A stretch of 64,000 nt of DNA from Tolypeutes matacus (lineage: Eukaryota; Chordata; Mammalia; Cingulata; Chlamyphoridae): assembly GCA_026826555.1 (NCBI GenBank), contig JAKSZT010054335.1, positions 4,345,092 through 4,409,091 of the forward strand. Direction: 5' to 3'. Under the pieces are notes generated by a model, which saw only the letters and a program-made list of their open reading frames with translations, made no database searches and had not been told where the DNA came from. The first letter of the stretch is position 1; each line of letters starts with the position of its first letter. Shown piece by piece: positions 21,586 to 31,350 of this stretch. The translations under genes and the position numbers were made by a program.

Positions 21586-21971
21586 CCGCCGGGAGGGGGC
21601 TGGGGGAGGACTGCACAGGTCAGCATGTCTGCTTGCCCTGGGGGGCCACCCCGAGCCGGGTACAGGACCCCGGGCATGCCGGGTTGTTTGTCTGCGTCTC
21701 TCCCCACCCCCGGGGGAGGACCCCGCCTTCCAGTCCGAGCAAGTCACCCCATCTCCCTGGGCCTCAGCTATAAAATGACAGATCTGGGAGGACGTTCACT
21801 CATGTCCCTTCTCTGACTTCTGGGCATACAACTGTGTGTGCTGAGGTGGGGAGAGATTTTGCTACTTACAGCCCCAACTTTCTTCTAAGGAGGGAGCCTC
21901 TGGCTGAGTAAAAGCTCCCTTGGTGTCTGGGGGTGAATGTGGCCTGGGGCTGTGCTTGGGAGACGGGAGTC

Positions 21972-22075
21972 GAGGACAGGGAGAGAGAGGGAGCTGGGGC
22001 TCAGGAGGAGGGTGAAGGGCCGAGGCAGGAGGGGAGGACAGGGAGAGAGAGGGAGCTGGGGCTCAGGAGGAGGGG
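21972..22075. repeat. Two-copy purine-rich tandem duplication, 62-bp period
   Basis: A block of about 40 bases beginning GAGGACAGGGAGAGAGAGGG and continuing through AGCTGGGGCTCAGGAGGAGG occurs at about 21972-22012 and again at 22034-22074. The identity of the two blocks suggests a recent local duplication. The region just downstream (to about 22100) is G-run rich. Confidence 0.85.
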
Positions 22076-22677
22076 AGGCAGGGGGGAGGCGGGGGAGCAG
22101 GGAAACTGCTGGTTAAAGACAGGGTAACTGAGGCAAGACTTGAAGCTGGTTGAGAGCAGCTTGGAAAGAGCCTTCATAATGCACATATGGTTAGGAAAGG
22201 TCCAGCCCTAAGTGACCGCCTTGTGCTGGTGGCTGCCTTGGGAGTAGCCTCAAGAGGGGGCTGTGACCTGTGATGGATAAAAACAAGGGTGAAGGTAGCA
22301 GGAGAGCCGCAATCATGGAGCAAAGACAGGAAGTAAGAATTCCCAGAAATCCTGCACCCGGCGTGGGCCCACAGCATGGGGGTGGGGCTGGGCAACCCAA
22401 AGGACACCGGCATTTACACAAGCAGTGGGAGGTAGAGGGGAGCCAATACTCCCCTCCTTTTCAAATATTTGAGACTCACATTGTCACCTCCTTCTCAGGG
22501 CGGTAGACAAAGCAGTGAGGAAGCTGGAGACAGACACACTGGGGTTCAGAATTCACGCCCTTCACCAACTCACTGCATGACCTTGTGTTAGTCATTTTCT
22601 TGGCATCAGAGTCCATAGACATTCCTCCCGGGACTGCTGTGTCCGTTAGATGAGGTCATGGATGTTTGGGAAGCACA

Positions 22678-23120
22678 GTATCAGTTAGTTACTGCTGTGT
22701 AACAAACCACCCCAAAGCTTGGCTGCTTAAAACCATAATCATTTTTTGCTCCAGTTCTGCAGCTTGGACTGGGCTCAGGCAGGATGACTCTTCTCTCAGT
22801 CTTGCCTGGGGTCACTGGTGCAGCTTTAGTCGTCTGAGGCTACCCTGGGCCTGGGAGTCCAAGGGGGCCTCCCTCGTGTGTCTGGCATTTGGCAAGCGGT
22901 CGGCCGGAGCGCCTTGGCTCTCCTCCTTGTGTCATCTCCATGTGTGTAGCCCAGACTTCTTGACATGGCTGCTGGGTTCCAAGAGGGCAAGCCTCAATGC
23001 ACAAGTACTTATCATCACGTTTGCTGATGTCCCATTAGCCACAGCAAGTAACATGGCCAAGCCCGGAGCGCAAATGGGGGGTGACACGCAAGGACGTGAA
23101 AACAGGTGTGATTCATTATC
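22678..23120 (-). mobile_element. MLT1-type MaLR LTR, antisense
   Basis: The + strand begins TATCAGTTAGTTACTGCTGT, then AACAAACCACCCCAAAGCTT and GGCTGCTTAAAACCATAATC, which is the reverse complement of the MLT1 3' terminus. Antisense LTR body follows (GCTCAGGCAGGATGACTC, TCTTGACATGGCTGCTGGG). It is an ancient non-autonomous endogenous-retrovirus-like LTR with no coding capacity. Confidence 0.7.
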
Positions 23121-23799
23121 ATGACGATCTGCTACAAGCACTTAGCACCAAGCTCGGGACACAGAAAATGCTCAAGAAATGTCAACGCTCCTTTTATTCA
23201 TGTATGTATTCTGGCACCACCTCCACTCCTGGACAGGGTCAGAAGAGGAGCCTGAGAGCACGTGGACGTATGTCAGCGCCTGGCTCATGCAGCATGGCGC
23301 AGCCTGGGCCGGGGACCCAGCCGGGCAGAGTGCAGTGGTTATTTTTACTTAATAGAATCCTGAAGGGAGGCAGCGCTGAGTAGGGTCTGCAGAGTCCCCC
23401 TTCCCCGTCACTCTGGGTGGCACGGTGGACAGGGCGAGCGGGGTTCGACCAGCCACATCGCCATCCCCTGGCTTCGCAGCTCAGACCAGGAATGGTGCAC
23501 AGCATGGCCTGGAGGTCCTCCCAGCTCGCTCAGTTGGGGACAGAGAGCTCGGGCTTCAGTGGCAGGGTCGGGCCACTGCCTGCTCCTCTCGAGGGCAGGG
23601 GAAAAGACAGGGGGGCCTCTCGCCCACTGGTCTGGGGTCGGGTCTCCATTCCAGCGCCAGCGTCTGTCTGCGCCCTTGGGTTTGTTCGGGTCGAGTGACC
23701 TGGCCGTAGGCCGGAAGGAAGCCTGCAGGACGGGGGCCAGACTCGGGCAGTGCCCACCTCCCCACCCACACGGCTCGCCGGCCCCAGTTCCCACCACAC
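23121..23799. other. GC-rich unique DNA
   Basis: Mutually overlapping frames exist on both strands (about 90-140 codons), with no domain or splice evidence. I see no repeat. Confidence 0.35.
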
Positions 23800-24178
23800 C
23801 CACTCTTGGGTTTCTCACACTTCCTCAAGCTTCCTTCACCCCAAAGCTCCCTCTCCCCCCAGCCTGCACCTTCCCTGGGCAATGCCTCCGCTCACTCTGG
23901 TCTCAGCACAGATGTGCCAACCTCGGAGAGGTCTTCCCTGTCGCCCGTCCCTCCCACGCTGACAGCGGTCGTCTGGTCCTGTCTTGACCCTGTTCTTTTC
24001 TCTCGTGGTGTTTATCACCCTTTGCTGTGATGTGTTTGTGTTACATCTGTTAAACATCTGCTTCCATGTCTCATGCTCAGCTCCCTCTGTTGAGGGCAGG
24101 CTCTGCCCCTGCTAGGTTCATTGCTGTATCTGAGCATTTAGAGGGTGCCTGGAATACAGCAAGCACTCAATAAATGCA
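23800..24178 (+). repeat. L2 LINE 3' end, sense
   Basis: The L2 layout is followed to its terminus: CTTCCTCAAGCTTCC, TTTATCACCCTTTGCTGTGA, GAGGGCAGGCTCTGCCCC, TTCATTGCTGTATCTGAGC, then GGTGCCTGGAATACAGCAAG and CACTCAATAAATGCA. No coding portion is present. Confidence 0.75.
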
Positions 24179-25424
24179 CGGACATCGATTTTTTAAAACT
24201 ATTTTATTCAAACTTTATTTCAAGTTCAAAAAATAAAATAGACAAAAGGCAGCTCAACGAGTTAGGGCCACTGATTTTTTAATTGATTATAGATTGACTT
24301 GCCATCAACGCTCTTGCTGACCCTGGGAAAATTAGCCCAGGACCAGCATTTGGACCGCTCTGTTCTCTGCTCCCATCTTCCCCTCTCTACTGCTAAATTC
24401 AGCCCACTTCTCTGACCCACCTGATGATGACTTTTGAAACATTCTTCCCACAGGCAAGCTGGATCTAGAAGGAAGGACGTGGTCCCCACTCTTCCCCCAG
24501 CCCCTGCTGATCCCCGCAGTGGATGTAGGCTCAGCTTCTCTGGCCTCGCCAGCCCTGGTCACAGAGGGAGGCTGGGCCCGGGCAGGGGCCCTCCAGGCCG
24601 GGGGTCCTCACACTCAATCCCCCTTTGGTGACCTTCCTTCCCGGCCCCACAGAGTGAGGCCCAGGGAGGCTCCTGGGTCCCACCCTACATGCCATGTGGC
24701 CCCTGAGGGGGCTCCTGTCATGTACCCCTTCCCACCCCCACCCCCAGGCCATGGCAGCTGAGCTCCCCGTCATACCCAGGGGTGCCCAGGCCCTCCCGTG
24801 ACTGGCCTGAGTCAGCACTGTCCCCAAGGGGCTGGCAGGGGCGGCCACACTCTCCCAGGCCCAAGTGGGGCTTCGGGAGCAGACCCAACAGGGAACCAGG
24901 CTGATGTCCACGGGACACGTCGGGATGAGCGTGGCAGGTCTGAAGGCACAAGGGGGAGCGAGTCGGCCCCAGGGCAGGTTCCCTGTCTCACCTTTAGGAG
25001 CAGGCGTGCAGGGCAAGCAGGCCAGAGCCATCCTTTCACAGAGGAGGACACGAAGCCCAGGGAAGTCTGGTGAGTCGCCAGAGACTTAGGGCTGGAAGAA
25101 AGAGGGGGACCCGGGGCCTCTGGTCCTGACCTGGTCTTGAGAGCTTTGCCCTCCAGGAGGCGGTGTCTAGGCTAGCCTGCAATTCCCCTCCCTCTTGTGA
25201 GTGCTTTCTAGAGGAGGGCCAGGGGCGCGGGAGGCAAGGGCCAGACAGCAGGCCTGGGGCGGAGAGGGCCGCAAGCAGGAGGCAGGGCGGCCATCCAGGT
25301 CGCCACCTCCTCAGAAGGTGAGCCTGGTGCCTCAGGCTCTCAGCAAACGTGTGGAGTCAGCAACCCCCTCCCCCTATTTTTAGGGCCGTCAGCCTCATGC
25401 AGCCCTTCACTTGAGATACATTCA
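24179..25424. other. Unique DNA, no gene
   Basis: The first 120 bases are AT-rich (TTTTTTAAAACTATTTTATT, AAAAAATAAAATAG). The rest is GC-rich, with overlapping frames and no recognised domain. A short MIR-like phrase (CACAGAGGAGGACACGAAG) lies near 25037. Confidence 0.35.
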
Positions 25425-25465
25425 TTCAGTCAGTCAGTCGGTCAGTCAGTCAGTCAGTCGGTCAG
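25425..25465 (+). repeat. (CAGT)n microsatellite
   Basis: CAGT/CGGT units are repeated about ten times with occasional T-to-G-type interruptions. A length polymorphism is likely. It is not a CRISPR array because there are no spacers. Confidence 0.95.
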
Positions 25466-25499
25466 AGAATGCACTGTCACCTTCCTAGGTTTTCAGCTT

Positions 25500-25625
25500 G
25501 CAGCCTGACCTTCAGAGGTCGGACTTTCCAATCCCCACAGTTGCATGAAAATTCCTATAATAAACCTCTTAAGAGTTATGTTATGTCCTGTCTGTTTCTC
25601 TGGGGAACCCTCACTAATACATCCA
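25500..25625 (+). repeat. LTR 3'-end-like relic
   Basis: ATTCCTATAATAAACCTCTT followed by GTCTGTTTCTCTGGGGAACC and CTCACTAATACA matches the widespread mammalian LTR-type terminus ('ggttctgtttctctggagaaccctgactaatac'), including the polyadenylation signal ATAATAAA. The family name is uncertain. Confidence 0.5.
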
Positions 25626-25808
25626 TCCAGTGAGCTGTGTAAATATCTTTAACTTCTTTCTCCCCTTATTGTCTCATGAATTCATCCCCCAGTCCTGGTG
25701 ATCCCAGCTCCTAAGGCATCTCGTAGTTTTCCACTTCATTCCATCCTCTCGTAGCCTCCTGGATTCTGGCCACCATCCTCTCTTGTATGAACTTCTGTAA
25801 AGACCTCG

Positions 25809-26360
25809 GTATCAGTCAGGGTAGGCTAAAGTATGCTGCACTAACAAACAATTCCCAAATCTAACAACTTGGGGTTTATTTCTCACTCATGTTCCATGTC
25901 CGTTGTGAATCAGATCTTTCTTGAATGCATAAATGGTCATGCCTGGTTGCTTATATCCTCCCCACCACAAGACTGTAACTTCCACGAGCAAGGCCTGTGT
26001 CTGTCTTAGAGTTATGTTCCCTGCATCTGACTCATTGCCTGGCATGAGAGTCAGTGCCGGGAAACAAAAGGGCCTGAGAGAAGATATCGCTCGTGCTGAG
26101 ATCCACACCTTTGCTAATAGGTTACTATACTGCCCTTGTTTGGGTCCAGGTGAAGGTGCATGCAGCAGAGACCCACAGTGACAGGGGCTTAACTGAGACA
26201 GAGAGGTTTTCCTGCAGCTTGGCCGCTGTGCTCCACAAGGCTGCTGAGAAGCCGTGGCTCCTCCGTGTTGCTGCTCGGCCTCGCCGCCCCAGAGGGCTCC
26301 CACACCCACATCCCAGCCAGCAGGGGGCTGCGCAGAAGACACCGCTGGATGCCAGGCAGC
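25809..26360 (-). mobile_element. Decayed LTR-like repeats with an L2 end between them
   Basis: TATCAGTCAGGGTAGGCTAA, TGCTGCACTAACAAACAATT and GGGGTTTATTTCTCACTCAT read as the antisense start of an MLT1/MER-type LTR. At 25965-26060 a sense L2 terminus intrudes (GACTGTAACTTCCACGAGC, TTGCCTGGCATGAGAGTCAG). From 26150 a second antisense LTR-like part follows (GGGGCTTAACTGAGACAGAG, CACATCCCAGCCAGCAGGG). All three are old and the borders are soft. Confidence 0.4.
26314..26333 (+). promoter_or_regulatory. CTCF-like motif, forward
   Basis: CCAGCCAGCAGGGGGCTGCG closely matches the CTCF core (CCASYAGRKGGC). It lies in a decayed LTR-like repeat, so the match may simply be repeat consensus. Occupancy cannot be judged from sequence. 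Confidence 0.35.
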
Positions 26361-26694
26361 GCCAGGACCTAAGCGCAGCCCCTTCCCTTCGTTTCCTTGG
26401 ATGGTCCTCAGTCACAAGGGCGGATATGGCTGCAAGGGAAGTAGGGGAACAAGGCAGAGATGGTGAGCCACGGCCGGCCAGGGAGGACAGGGCTGGGCAG
26501 GGGGTCTCATGTCGCCTAATCCTAAGGTCCTTCCTCTATAAGAACAGGGCTCGGGGATCCAGTCGCACCCCGCAGGGGCGAGTTGGTGGCACCCAGGGCT
26601 GAAGGCCCCGGGGTTGCCTCTCTCCACCCCTCTCCTGGCTGAGTCAGCCTGGAGCCCTGTCAGTCCCACCCCTGTGTCCCACTAGCTGGCCCCC

Positions 26695-26866
26695 CTCCCC
26701 ACCTGTTCACCCCCCCCAGCACACCCCCACCTGCACGCCCCCACCTGCACGCCCCCACCTGCACACCCCCAACTGCCCACCTGCTCACCCCCACCTGCAC
26801 GCCCCTACCTGCACACCCCCAACTGCCCACCTGCTCACCCCCACCGCTCACCCCCAACTGCCTCCT
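26695..26866 (+). repeat. C-rich minisatellite
   Basis: Variants of ACCCCCACCTGCACGC (about 15-16 bp) alternate with CCCAACTGCCCACCTGCTCA. A higher-order unit of about 50 bp (ACCTGCACACCCCCAACTGC onward) appears twice. The minus strand is rich in runs of four or five G and could form quadruplexes. A minus-strand frame through it is low-complexity and not a gene. Confidence 0.9.
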
Positions 26867-26998
26867 GGCTGGGCTCCCTCCTCCTTCCCCTCACCCCAAT
26901 CCCTTCTCATCCTCCACGAGGCTGATCGTGACCCCTCCCAGTAACAGTCTCCAGTGCAGCCCCCCATGCCAACAAAACCCAAACTCTATGAGAAAACA

Positions 26999-27122
26999 CC
27001 ATATTCGTTTCTGTGTGTGTGTTTTTAAGGCAGTACCAGGGACTGAACCCGGGACCTCGTCCATGGGAAGCAGATGCTCAACCACTGAGCTACGCATGCT
27101 CCCCCTACATCCGTATTCATTT
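26999..27122 (-). mobile_element. Short tRNA-Ala-derived SINE with imperfect 12-bp target duplications
   Basis: The body 27011-27110 is flanked by CCATATTCGTTT and CCGTATTCATTT (10 of 12 identical). In sense it begins GGGGAGCATGCGTAGCTCAG, with a B box GGGTTCAGTCCC, and ends CTGCCTTAAAAACACACACA. It is close to tRNA-Ala along its length, but the anticodon arm is altered and there is an A-rich/CA tail. It is therefore a retroposed SINE and not a functional tRNA gene. Confidence 0.8.
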
Positions 27123-27464
27123 TTTACACTGCCTAGTAAATTAACACAAACCCAACGGCTTGAACTAGCACATCATTTTTAGTCGCATCGTTCCTCTGGG
27201 TCAGGAGTCCCGTCACACTGGGCTCTCTGCTTAGGGCCCCAGAAGGCTGCCCTCAAGATGTCATGCAGCTTGCATTCCCACCTGCAGGTTGAACTGGGGG
27301 AGAAGCTGCTCTGAGCTCGCTCAGGTTGTTGGCAGGACGCAGTTCCTTGCGGTGGTGGGACTGAGAGCCCCGCGTCTTGCTGGCTGCTGGCTGCCGGCTG
27401 GAGCCCACCCTCCGCTCCCTACGCAGGGGCTTCCCGACGTGGCCCTTAACTTCTTCAAAACCAG

Positions 27465-27535
27465 CGAGGTGGATGTGGCTCGAGCGTTGAGCACCTGCCT
27501 CCCACATGGGAGGTCCTGGGTGGGTCGGAGGAAAA
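27465..27535 (+). mobile_element. SINE head (tRNA-like) lacking a normal body
   Basis: GAGGTGGATGTGGCTCGAGC and GTTGAGCACCTGCCTCCCAC are followed by ATGGGAGGTCCTGGGTGGGT, corresponding to the A-box to B-box part of the DAS-type head, with a degraded B box. The normal SINE body is absent, and the L1-type tail follows within about 20 bases. Confidence 0.6.
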
Positions 27536-27551
27536 ATACACCAAACGTGAG

Positions 27552-27767
27552 ATGCGTTGGTTAGTAGTGATATTTTGCGGCTGGTCTTTAATCATTAGTT
27601 TAAAATGTTTCACAACAAAGCATTGGTGGTGGGGTGAGGTATGAGAGCCCTGAATGATGTTATGTATGTTTGTTTTCTAAGTTCACAACTCTTACTATGC
27701 ACTTACTGTTTATGTATGTTCGTGTATGCGTGACGTACTGCAATAAAGTAAAAAAAAAAAAAAAAAA
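27552..27767 (+). mobile_element. L1-type 3' tail, copy 3 of 3
   Basis: GTTGGTTAGTAGTGATATTT, AAATGTTTCACAACAAAGC, GATGTTATGTATGTTTG, TGTTCGTGTATGCGTGACGT and GCAATAAAG precede an 18-base A run. It is the same segment as at 9204 and 13398, with an intact AATAAA. It begins close to the SINE head at 27465. Confidence 0.7.
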
Positions 27768-28029
27768 CAGGCAATAAGCAAAAAGACAAGAGAGTCAAAA
27801 AAAAGGAAAAAAGACAAACCAAAAAAGCCATGGAGAGGGAAAGAAGAGTCTCCAGAGCAAGAGGGCTCTTCTGTAGCACTGACGGATGAGTCACGGGTGC
27901 CTTTCCCTCCCCTCTGCTGGCTAGACTCACAGGAGGGGCTGAGATGAGGGCGGGGGCCCCAGGAGCGGGTGGGGGCCACGTGTGCGTCCCTCCTCCCGGG
28001 CGCCCCGGCTCCAGGCCAGCTGAGCGTCT
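27768..28029. other. A-rich then GC-rich unique DNA
   Basis: An A/G-rich stretch to about 27850 may be extended tail sequence. The rest is unique. The 284-codon minus-strand frame that starts at 28557 and runs to 27703 passes through L2 sequence and through the reverse of a poly(A) tail, so it is not a gene. Confidence 0.45.
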
Positions 28030-28385
28030 CCCCTTCCCTGACCCCTGAGCCGGTGATCTCGCCTTGCCTGTCCCCTTGCTTGTCCACCCCTTTCCCCTGC
28101 CACCACTCCTCCCTCTGCCAAACTCATCCTCTCCCTCCAAGACCGAGCTTAAGGGCGCCCTCTCCGGGAAGGTGCTCCTGGTTCTCCCTCCGGATCTCAG
28201 CCCCAGGTTGACCACCGGCTCCTGGACTGCCTGCTCGCCCGCCTGTCTCACTGCACACGAGCCCCACCCGCCAGCCCCCCGCCCCCCACCATTGTAACAC
28301 CCCAAAGCAGATGTTCTTCCTCTCATCTCTGTCTCTGGGCCTGGCAGAGGACCTGGCACGCAGTAGGTCCTCGGGATGACAAGGT
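28030..28385 (+). repeat. L2 LINE 3' end, sense
   Basis: The pyrimidine-rich L2 layout includes CAAGACCGAGCTTAAGGGCG, CATCTCTGTCTCTGGGCCTG and GGACCTGGCACGCAGTAGG near the end. There is no coding content. Confidence 0.65.
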
Positions 28386-28954
28386 CAGAAAGGGCGCTGC
28401 AGCAAGCAGTGGGAATGCAGCTGGGACCGCTCCAGAGGCCAGTAGCTCCTCCTTCCAGAGAAATAAGCAGGACGGTGCCGTCTGAGCCCTTGTGAGAAGG
28501 GCTGAAGCCGGGTCCCACCCCAGACTTGCGTTTTAAGGATCCCTTTGTGACATGCACACGCTGACGCTTGAGAAGTGCCGTCTAAACAGCAAGCACTTCA
28601 CCATCTGGTCTAATCCTGGACGGGGTGCAAGGGGCAGGAGGCCCAGCACTCCGTCCCTCGCTCTGGGTTTGGTAACCCCCCTGCTCTAGTTAGGCCCAGG
28701 AGTAGGGTGGCTATAGGTCTTTAGCAAGACCTGAACTCTCACATGAACTAGTGCTGGTGTGGAGGGTTTGGGGGGCACAGCACCCCAGGAGCAGGGGAGG
28801 GTGGGAACTGCCTTTCCCGTCTGCTCAGCTCTCAGCATCTGTGGGCCGAGCTCCCTGGGGAGGGCTCGTGTGAGAGAAGCAAGATGTCCTGCGGAACTAC
28901 TTTGGGATGGACGTGGTGCCACCTTCCCGGAAGACCTGCTAGAGCCCGTCTGCC
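28386..28954. other. Unique DNA, no gene
   Basis: I see neither repeat signatures nor protein-like frames with splice context. Confidence 0.35.
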
Positions 28955-29060
28955 CATCACTGGTGACTCAGCTGCCCCATAGCAGCTCTAATTTGCTGTG
29001 TGACGTGAGGCAAGCCCTTGGCTTCTCTGGGCCACAGTACCCAGGTTGTAAAATGTTGCC
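28955..29060 (+). repeat. MIR SINE relic
   Basis: TGCTGTGTGACGTGAGGCAA, CCTTGGCTTCTCTGGGCC and GTTGTAAAATG follow the MIR core ('tgctgtgtgaccttgggcaagtc...ctctgagcctcagtttcc'). Confidence 0.65.
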
Positions 29061-29179
29061 TGCAATTTAAGCTAAGAGACTCTTTCTCTCAGGGAGAGCT
29101 CTCCCGGGAGGGAAAGACCTTTAAAGGACAGCCTTGTCTGAACAGCTCTCTGGGCACAAGAAAACGACTGGAAAGCCAT

Positions 29180-29560
29180 CACCTACATGAAATTAGTCAC
29201 CCTAAAGCCACCCTTTGCTGCATCACTTCCCTGCTCAAATGATTTCCAGGATTCCGTGACCTGTTGCATCATCCCAGGTGCCTCGCCAGGGGCCCCAGCT
29301 CAGCTCCTCAACCGCATCTTCCACCCCTCTCTGCAAACCCTTGGCTCAGGCCTGATTCTCCTGCCGGCTGCCAAGCACGACCTGCCCTCCTGAGGACAAG
29401 CCCGGGCTCGTGTGCTCCTTTGCTCCTGAAACCTCACCTCCTCCTCCAGCAGGTCCTCCCTCATCATCTCCATCACTTCAGCCAGGCAAGAGCTCTCTTT
29501 CCTGATAGCTTTGTCGGCATTCCCAAATAGCCTGCCCCTCCTTGGGGCTCACCAGGGCAG
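29180..29560 (+). repeat. L2-like LINE relic
   Basis: CACTTCCCTGCTCAAATGAT, CTCTGCAAACCCTTGGCTC, CTCCTTTGCTCCTGAAACC and CTCCAGCAGGTCCTCCCTC resemble the pyrimidine-rich L2 3' region in sense. Divergence is high. Confidence 0.5.
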
Positions 29561-30009
29561 GCCCCTCTCGTCAGCCTGGCCGCCCCCTCTGCAGAGCGCC
29601 GCCTGCCGTCTTCCCACCATGAGAATGTGTCTCACCCTGTCCACCAGCAGCCCCCTCCCACCGCGTGGGCAGCACAGCGTTTCTCTGCTCCCGTTTTAAT
29701 TCCAGGATTCATGAACCTTTGCACTCTACGCAAGCACCCGCTTTCCTGCAGAAACCATGACTCCCCCCAAGCCTTCCTGCCCACTCGCTGCTCTAGGAAG
29801 AGGTGCAGCTCCGCTGCCCCCACACGAGAGGTCTAGTGGCCTGTTGACAGTCCCAAGAGACCCTGCCTCTCCGCGGGGCCAGCTGAGCTGCAGGCTATCT
29901 GAGGGAGGGTCTGGCTCCCGGCCCCAGTGCCCAGTTCCCTGGCACAGCCCTTGACGGGATCCGCGTCATCTCACTGGGGGCCACGACGGAATGGGAGGCA
30001 CGGAGGGCA
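29561..30009. other. Unique or unrecognised L2-continuation DNA
   Basis: Pyrimidine-rich sequence at 29561-29780 could continue the L2 relic. The remainder is unassigned. No gene was recognised. Confidence 0.3.
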
Positions 30010-30095
30010 GGGGTTGCTGTTCCCGTTTCATAGATGAGGAAACTGAGGCTCAGAGAGGGTCAGGGCTGCCTGACGCCCCGCAGCTGGGACGTGAT
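30010..30095 (+). repeat. MIR SINE relic
   Basis: The near-diagnostic MIR phrase CATAGATGAGGAAACTGAGG CTCAGAGAGGG is present and is followed by a decayed end. Confidence 0.8.
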
Positions 30096-31150
30096 GAAGG
30101 CAGGGCTGAAGGAACCCTTTCTAGTCCTTCCCAGCGCGTGCAGCTCCCTGCAAGGAGGGCGGGCGGAGCAGGCGGGTGTCCTGCCCACCCGGAGGGGAGC
30201 GGGGCAGCCCCTCGGTCCCAGGAGGCAGGGCCTGCCAGAACACACGCTGCACCCCTGGCCAGTGCCGCCGGGCGCCTCAAGCCCACCGTCCTCAGGGGCC
30301 CCTCTCTGACACCCCCGAAGGTTGCCTTCCGGCCCTGGGGGGCTCCCTAAGGACACTGGGAAGGAAGGGGGAGCAGGAAAGTGCTTTTCTAGTCACCCTA
30401 ACTAACCCTCCCGTGTGGCCTCTCCTGCCCCGACCCCCCTCCCTGGCCGCTGGCACGGAAGCGGCTCCTGCCGGGAGCTTGAGCGGGAAGTGCAGCTGCG
30501 AGCCGGGCTCAGCGCTGGGCAAAGCCCTGTGTCCCCGGGGTGAGGGGCTGGCACCTCGGGCAGCCAGTCGGCGGGAGTGCCCTGCGTGCTGCAGGCCCTC
30601 AGGCTGCGGGCAGCAGCTCCCGGGGACCCCCTTAGGATTGCACCGGGGTGGGGGGGTGCCTTTGCGTTTGGATCCACACACTGGGCCGCTCCCTCCACCC
30701 CCGGGGCTCCCCCGGGGCTCGCTGCCCGGTCCCCTGCCCTCGCACGTTAGCTGTCACCATGGGAACAAGCGGGGTGGGGGGCCACAGGAAGTGGATTCAG
30801 CCTTGCTTGGGTTTTGGAGGCGCAGACTCACATTTCAAAATTCATCTCTGAAGGCGATTAAATCCTCTGACCCGAGAGGAGAGGAAGGAAATTTAAACCA
30901 GCGCCCAGAAATGCCCGCAATCCGTGTGGAGTAAAGAGCTCATTTCCACCCAGGGTGCGGAGAAGGCGGGGGACAGCCCCGGGGACAGAGGCTGGGCAGC
31001 TCCTGCTCTGCAGGTGCGGGGTGGGCGCTCACTAGGAAGGCAGGTCGGACAGGTGAGGTGTGGGAAGGGGCTGGCCACTCGGTCTCATCACCAGACCTTC
31101 CAGCATTCCAGAGAAGCAGGACGTCTGGGCTCGTATGTGAAATTTCCCAA
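30096..31150. other. GC-rich gene-free DNA
   Basis: A 252-codon frame (30176-30934, +) and opposing minus-strand frames coexist, and none shows a domain. At 30800-30920 a less GC-rich stretch (CACATTTCAAAATTCATCTC, GGCGATTAAATCCTCTGACC, AAGGAAATTTAAACCAGCG) is another possible conserved noncoding segment. Confidence 0.35.
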
Positions 31151-31350
31151 TTTTAGATCAGGGGTTCTTAACAAGGGGTCTGTGAGCATGGACTGAAATT
31201 CAAAATAATCTCATTCTTGGGTTTATTTTTATTGACATATTTATTAAATAATACACAGTATAGTGCAGGCTTAGTGAGGGGTCCGTGGTTTTCACCTGAC
31301 TGGCAAAGGGGTTCGTGGAAGAAAAAAGGCTAAGGACCTCTGTTCTAGAT
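31151..31350. mobile_element. hAT-Charlie MITE with 8-bp target duplication
   Basis: The element 31159-31342 has ends CAGGGGTTCTTAACAAGGGG and AGGCTAAGGACCTCTG, an imperfect terminal inverted repeat. It is flanked by TTTTAGAT (31151-31158) and TTCTAGAT (31343-31350), 7 of 8 identical, the target-duplication length expected of hAT transposases. The internal part (GTGAGGGGTCCGTGGTTTTC) fits. It is non-autonomous and fossil. Confidence 0.8.

Noticed and set aside
25425..25465. Short regular repeats resembling a CRISPR array
   Set aside because: This is a simple (CAGT)n microsatellite with no spacers, in a mammalian genome.
26695..26866. Proline/glycine-rich coding repeat
   Set aside because: The minisatellite frame is low-complexity, ungapped only by chance, and not linked to any exon.
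27035..27110. Possible tRNA-Ala gene on the minus strand
   Set aside because: It has an A-rich/CA tail and target duplications, and an altered anticodon arm, so it is a retroposed SINE.
27703..28557. 284-codon open frame on the minus strand, the longest in the window
   Set aside because: It runs through sense L2 sequence and through the reverse of a poly(A) tail, giving a Phe-rich end. There is no domain and no splice context.
30176..30934. 252-codon plus-strand frame
   Set aside because: It lies in GC-rich DNA where opposing frames are also long, and has Pro/Gly/Arg/Ser-biased composition and no recognisable domain.
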